Assembly (NCBI GenBank): GCA_946886245.1
Contig: CAMPIF010000282.1
Coordinates: 1-6,140, forward strand
DNA length: 6,140 bases
Source of the DNA: Ectopseudomonas composti
GTDB taxonomy: Bacteria; Pseudomonadota; Gammaproteobacteria; Pseudomonadales; Pseudomonadaceae
Direction of reading: 5' to 3'
How positions within the stretch are numbered: the stretch's first letter is position 1; the number at the start of each line of letters is the position of its first letter. A program made the translations under genes and the position numbers. Below the pieces are notes generated by a model, which was not told the DNA's origin, searched no databases, and saw only the letters and a list, made by a program, of their open reading frames with translations. Below are positions 5,965 to 6,140 of this stretch, one piece after another.

Positions 5965-6004
5965 GTCGCGCTTTCGTTCCCACTCCCTCGGATTTCGACG
6001 CACC

Positions 6005-6140
6005 ATGGGCACCCTTTCGGTCAACCAGAACAAACTGCAGAAGCGCATTCGCCGCCTGGCCGGCGAAGCCATCACCGACTTCAACATGATCGAGGACGGC
6101 GACAAGGTGATGGTCTGCCTGTCCGGCGGCAAGGACAGCT
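6005..6140 (+). CDS. ttcA: tRNA 2-thiocytidine biosynthesis protein TtcA, 3' end missing
   Basis: Only the first 45 residues are in the window. They include [15 protein letters not shown] at 9-23, [15 protein letters not shown] at 25-39 and the PP-loop SGGKDS at 40-45, which binds ATP. This is a near-typical TtcA N-terminus, closely similar to E. coli TtcA in the NKLQKR and DFNMIE segments. TtcA is an ATP- and iron-sulfur-cluster-dependent enzyme that thiolates cytidine 32 of certain tRNAs. The cluster cysteines lie beyond the window edge. ATG 6005 is preferred over the in-frame ATG 5963: the latter would add a 14-residue Arg-rich extension and overlaps the -10 element. The Shine-Dalgarno is poor (GGA about 13 bases upstream). 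From published work, ttcA in P. aeruginosa is linked to peroxide stress; nothing in this sequence tests that. Confidence 0.95.
   Translation, partial: MGTLSVNQNKLQKRIRRLAGEAITDFNMIEDGDKVMVCLSGGKDS

Noticed and set aside
5963..6004. In-frame upstream ATG giving a 14-residue longer TtcA
   Set aside because: The ATG overlaps the TAAAAT -10 hexamer, and the extension is Arg-rich and unlike known TtcA N-termini.

Overview
The window looks like chromosomal DNA from a Pseudomonas-type gammaproteobacterium. This rests on the high-GC coding style, the near-typical pseudomonad TtcA and SprT proteins, and a REP-type inverted repeat beginning with GTAG. I did not compute GC content or run any search, so the genus is an inference. 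Eight genes fill the window almost completely, and no gap between genes exceeds 170 bases.

Left part (1-3153, plus strand): the 3' portion of a long-chain-type acyl-CoA synthetase, then a 22-bp inverted repeat (a REP doublet, or REPIN), then a CaiB/BaiF-family protein. The latter keeps all the residues expected of an alpha-methylacyl-CoA racemase. Together the two suggest activation of a carboxylic acid to its CoA thioester, followed by racemisation at the 2-methyl position before beta-oxidation; the substrate cannot be read from the sequence. A small secreted LprI-like (DUF1311) protein follows, probably from its own promoter overlapping the end of the racemase gene.

Middle part (3187-5141, minus strand): a SprT-family zinc metalloprotease and two Yip1-domain membrane proteins that are clear paralogues of each other. 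A textbook intrinsic terminator with a UUCG loop lies between the two Yip1 genes, so the upstream copy is a separate transcription unit from the downstream copy and sprT. The upstream Yip1 gene has a strong Shine-Dalgarno sequence and an operator-like palindrome beside a good -10 element.

Right part (5310-6140): a DnaJ-related protein with a C-terminal J domain (minus strand), divergent from the 5' end of ttcA (plus strand), the tRNA 2-thiocytidine synthetase. A 101-bp region between them carries a TAAAAT -10 element for ttcA.

The region is mostly conserved housekeeping and accessory-metabolism genes. I see no defence system, mobile element, CRISPR array or RNA gene. The points most worth a second look are the REPIN, the duplicated Yip1 pair split by a terminator, and the palindrome at the start of the second Yip1 transcription unit.
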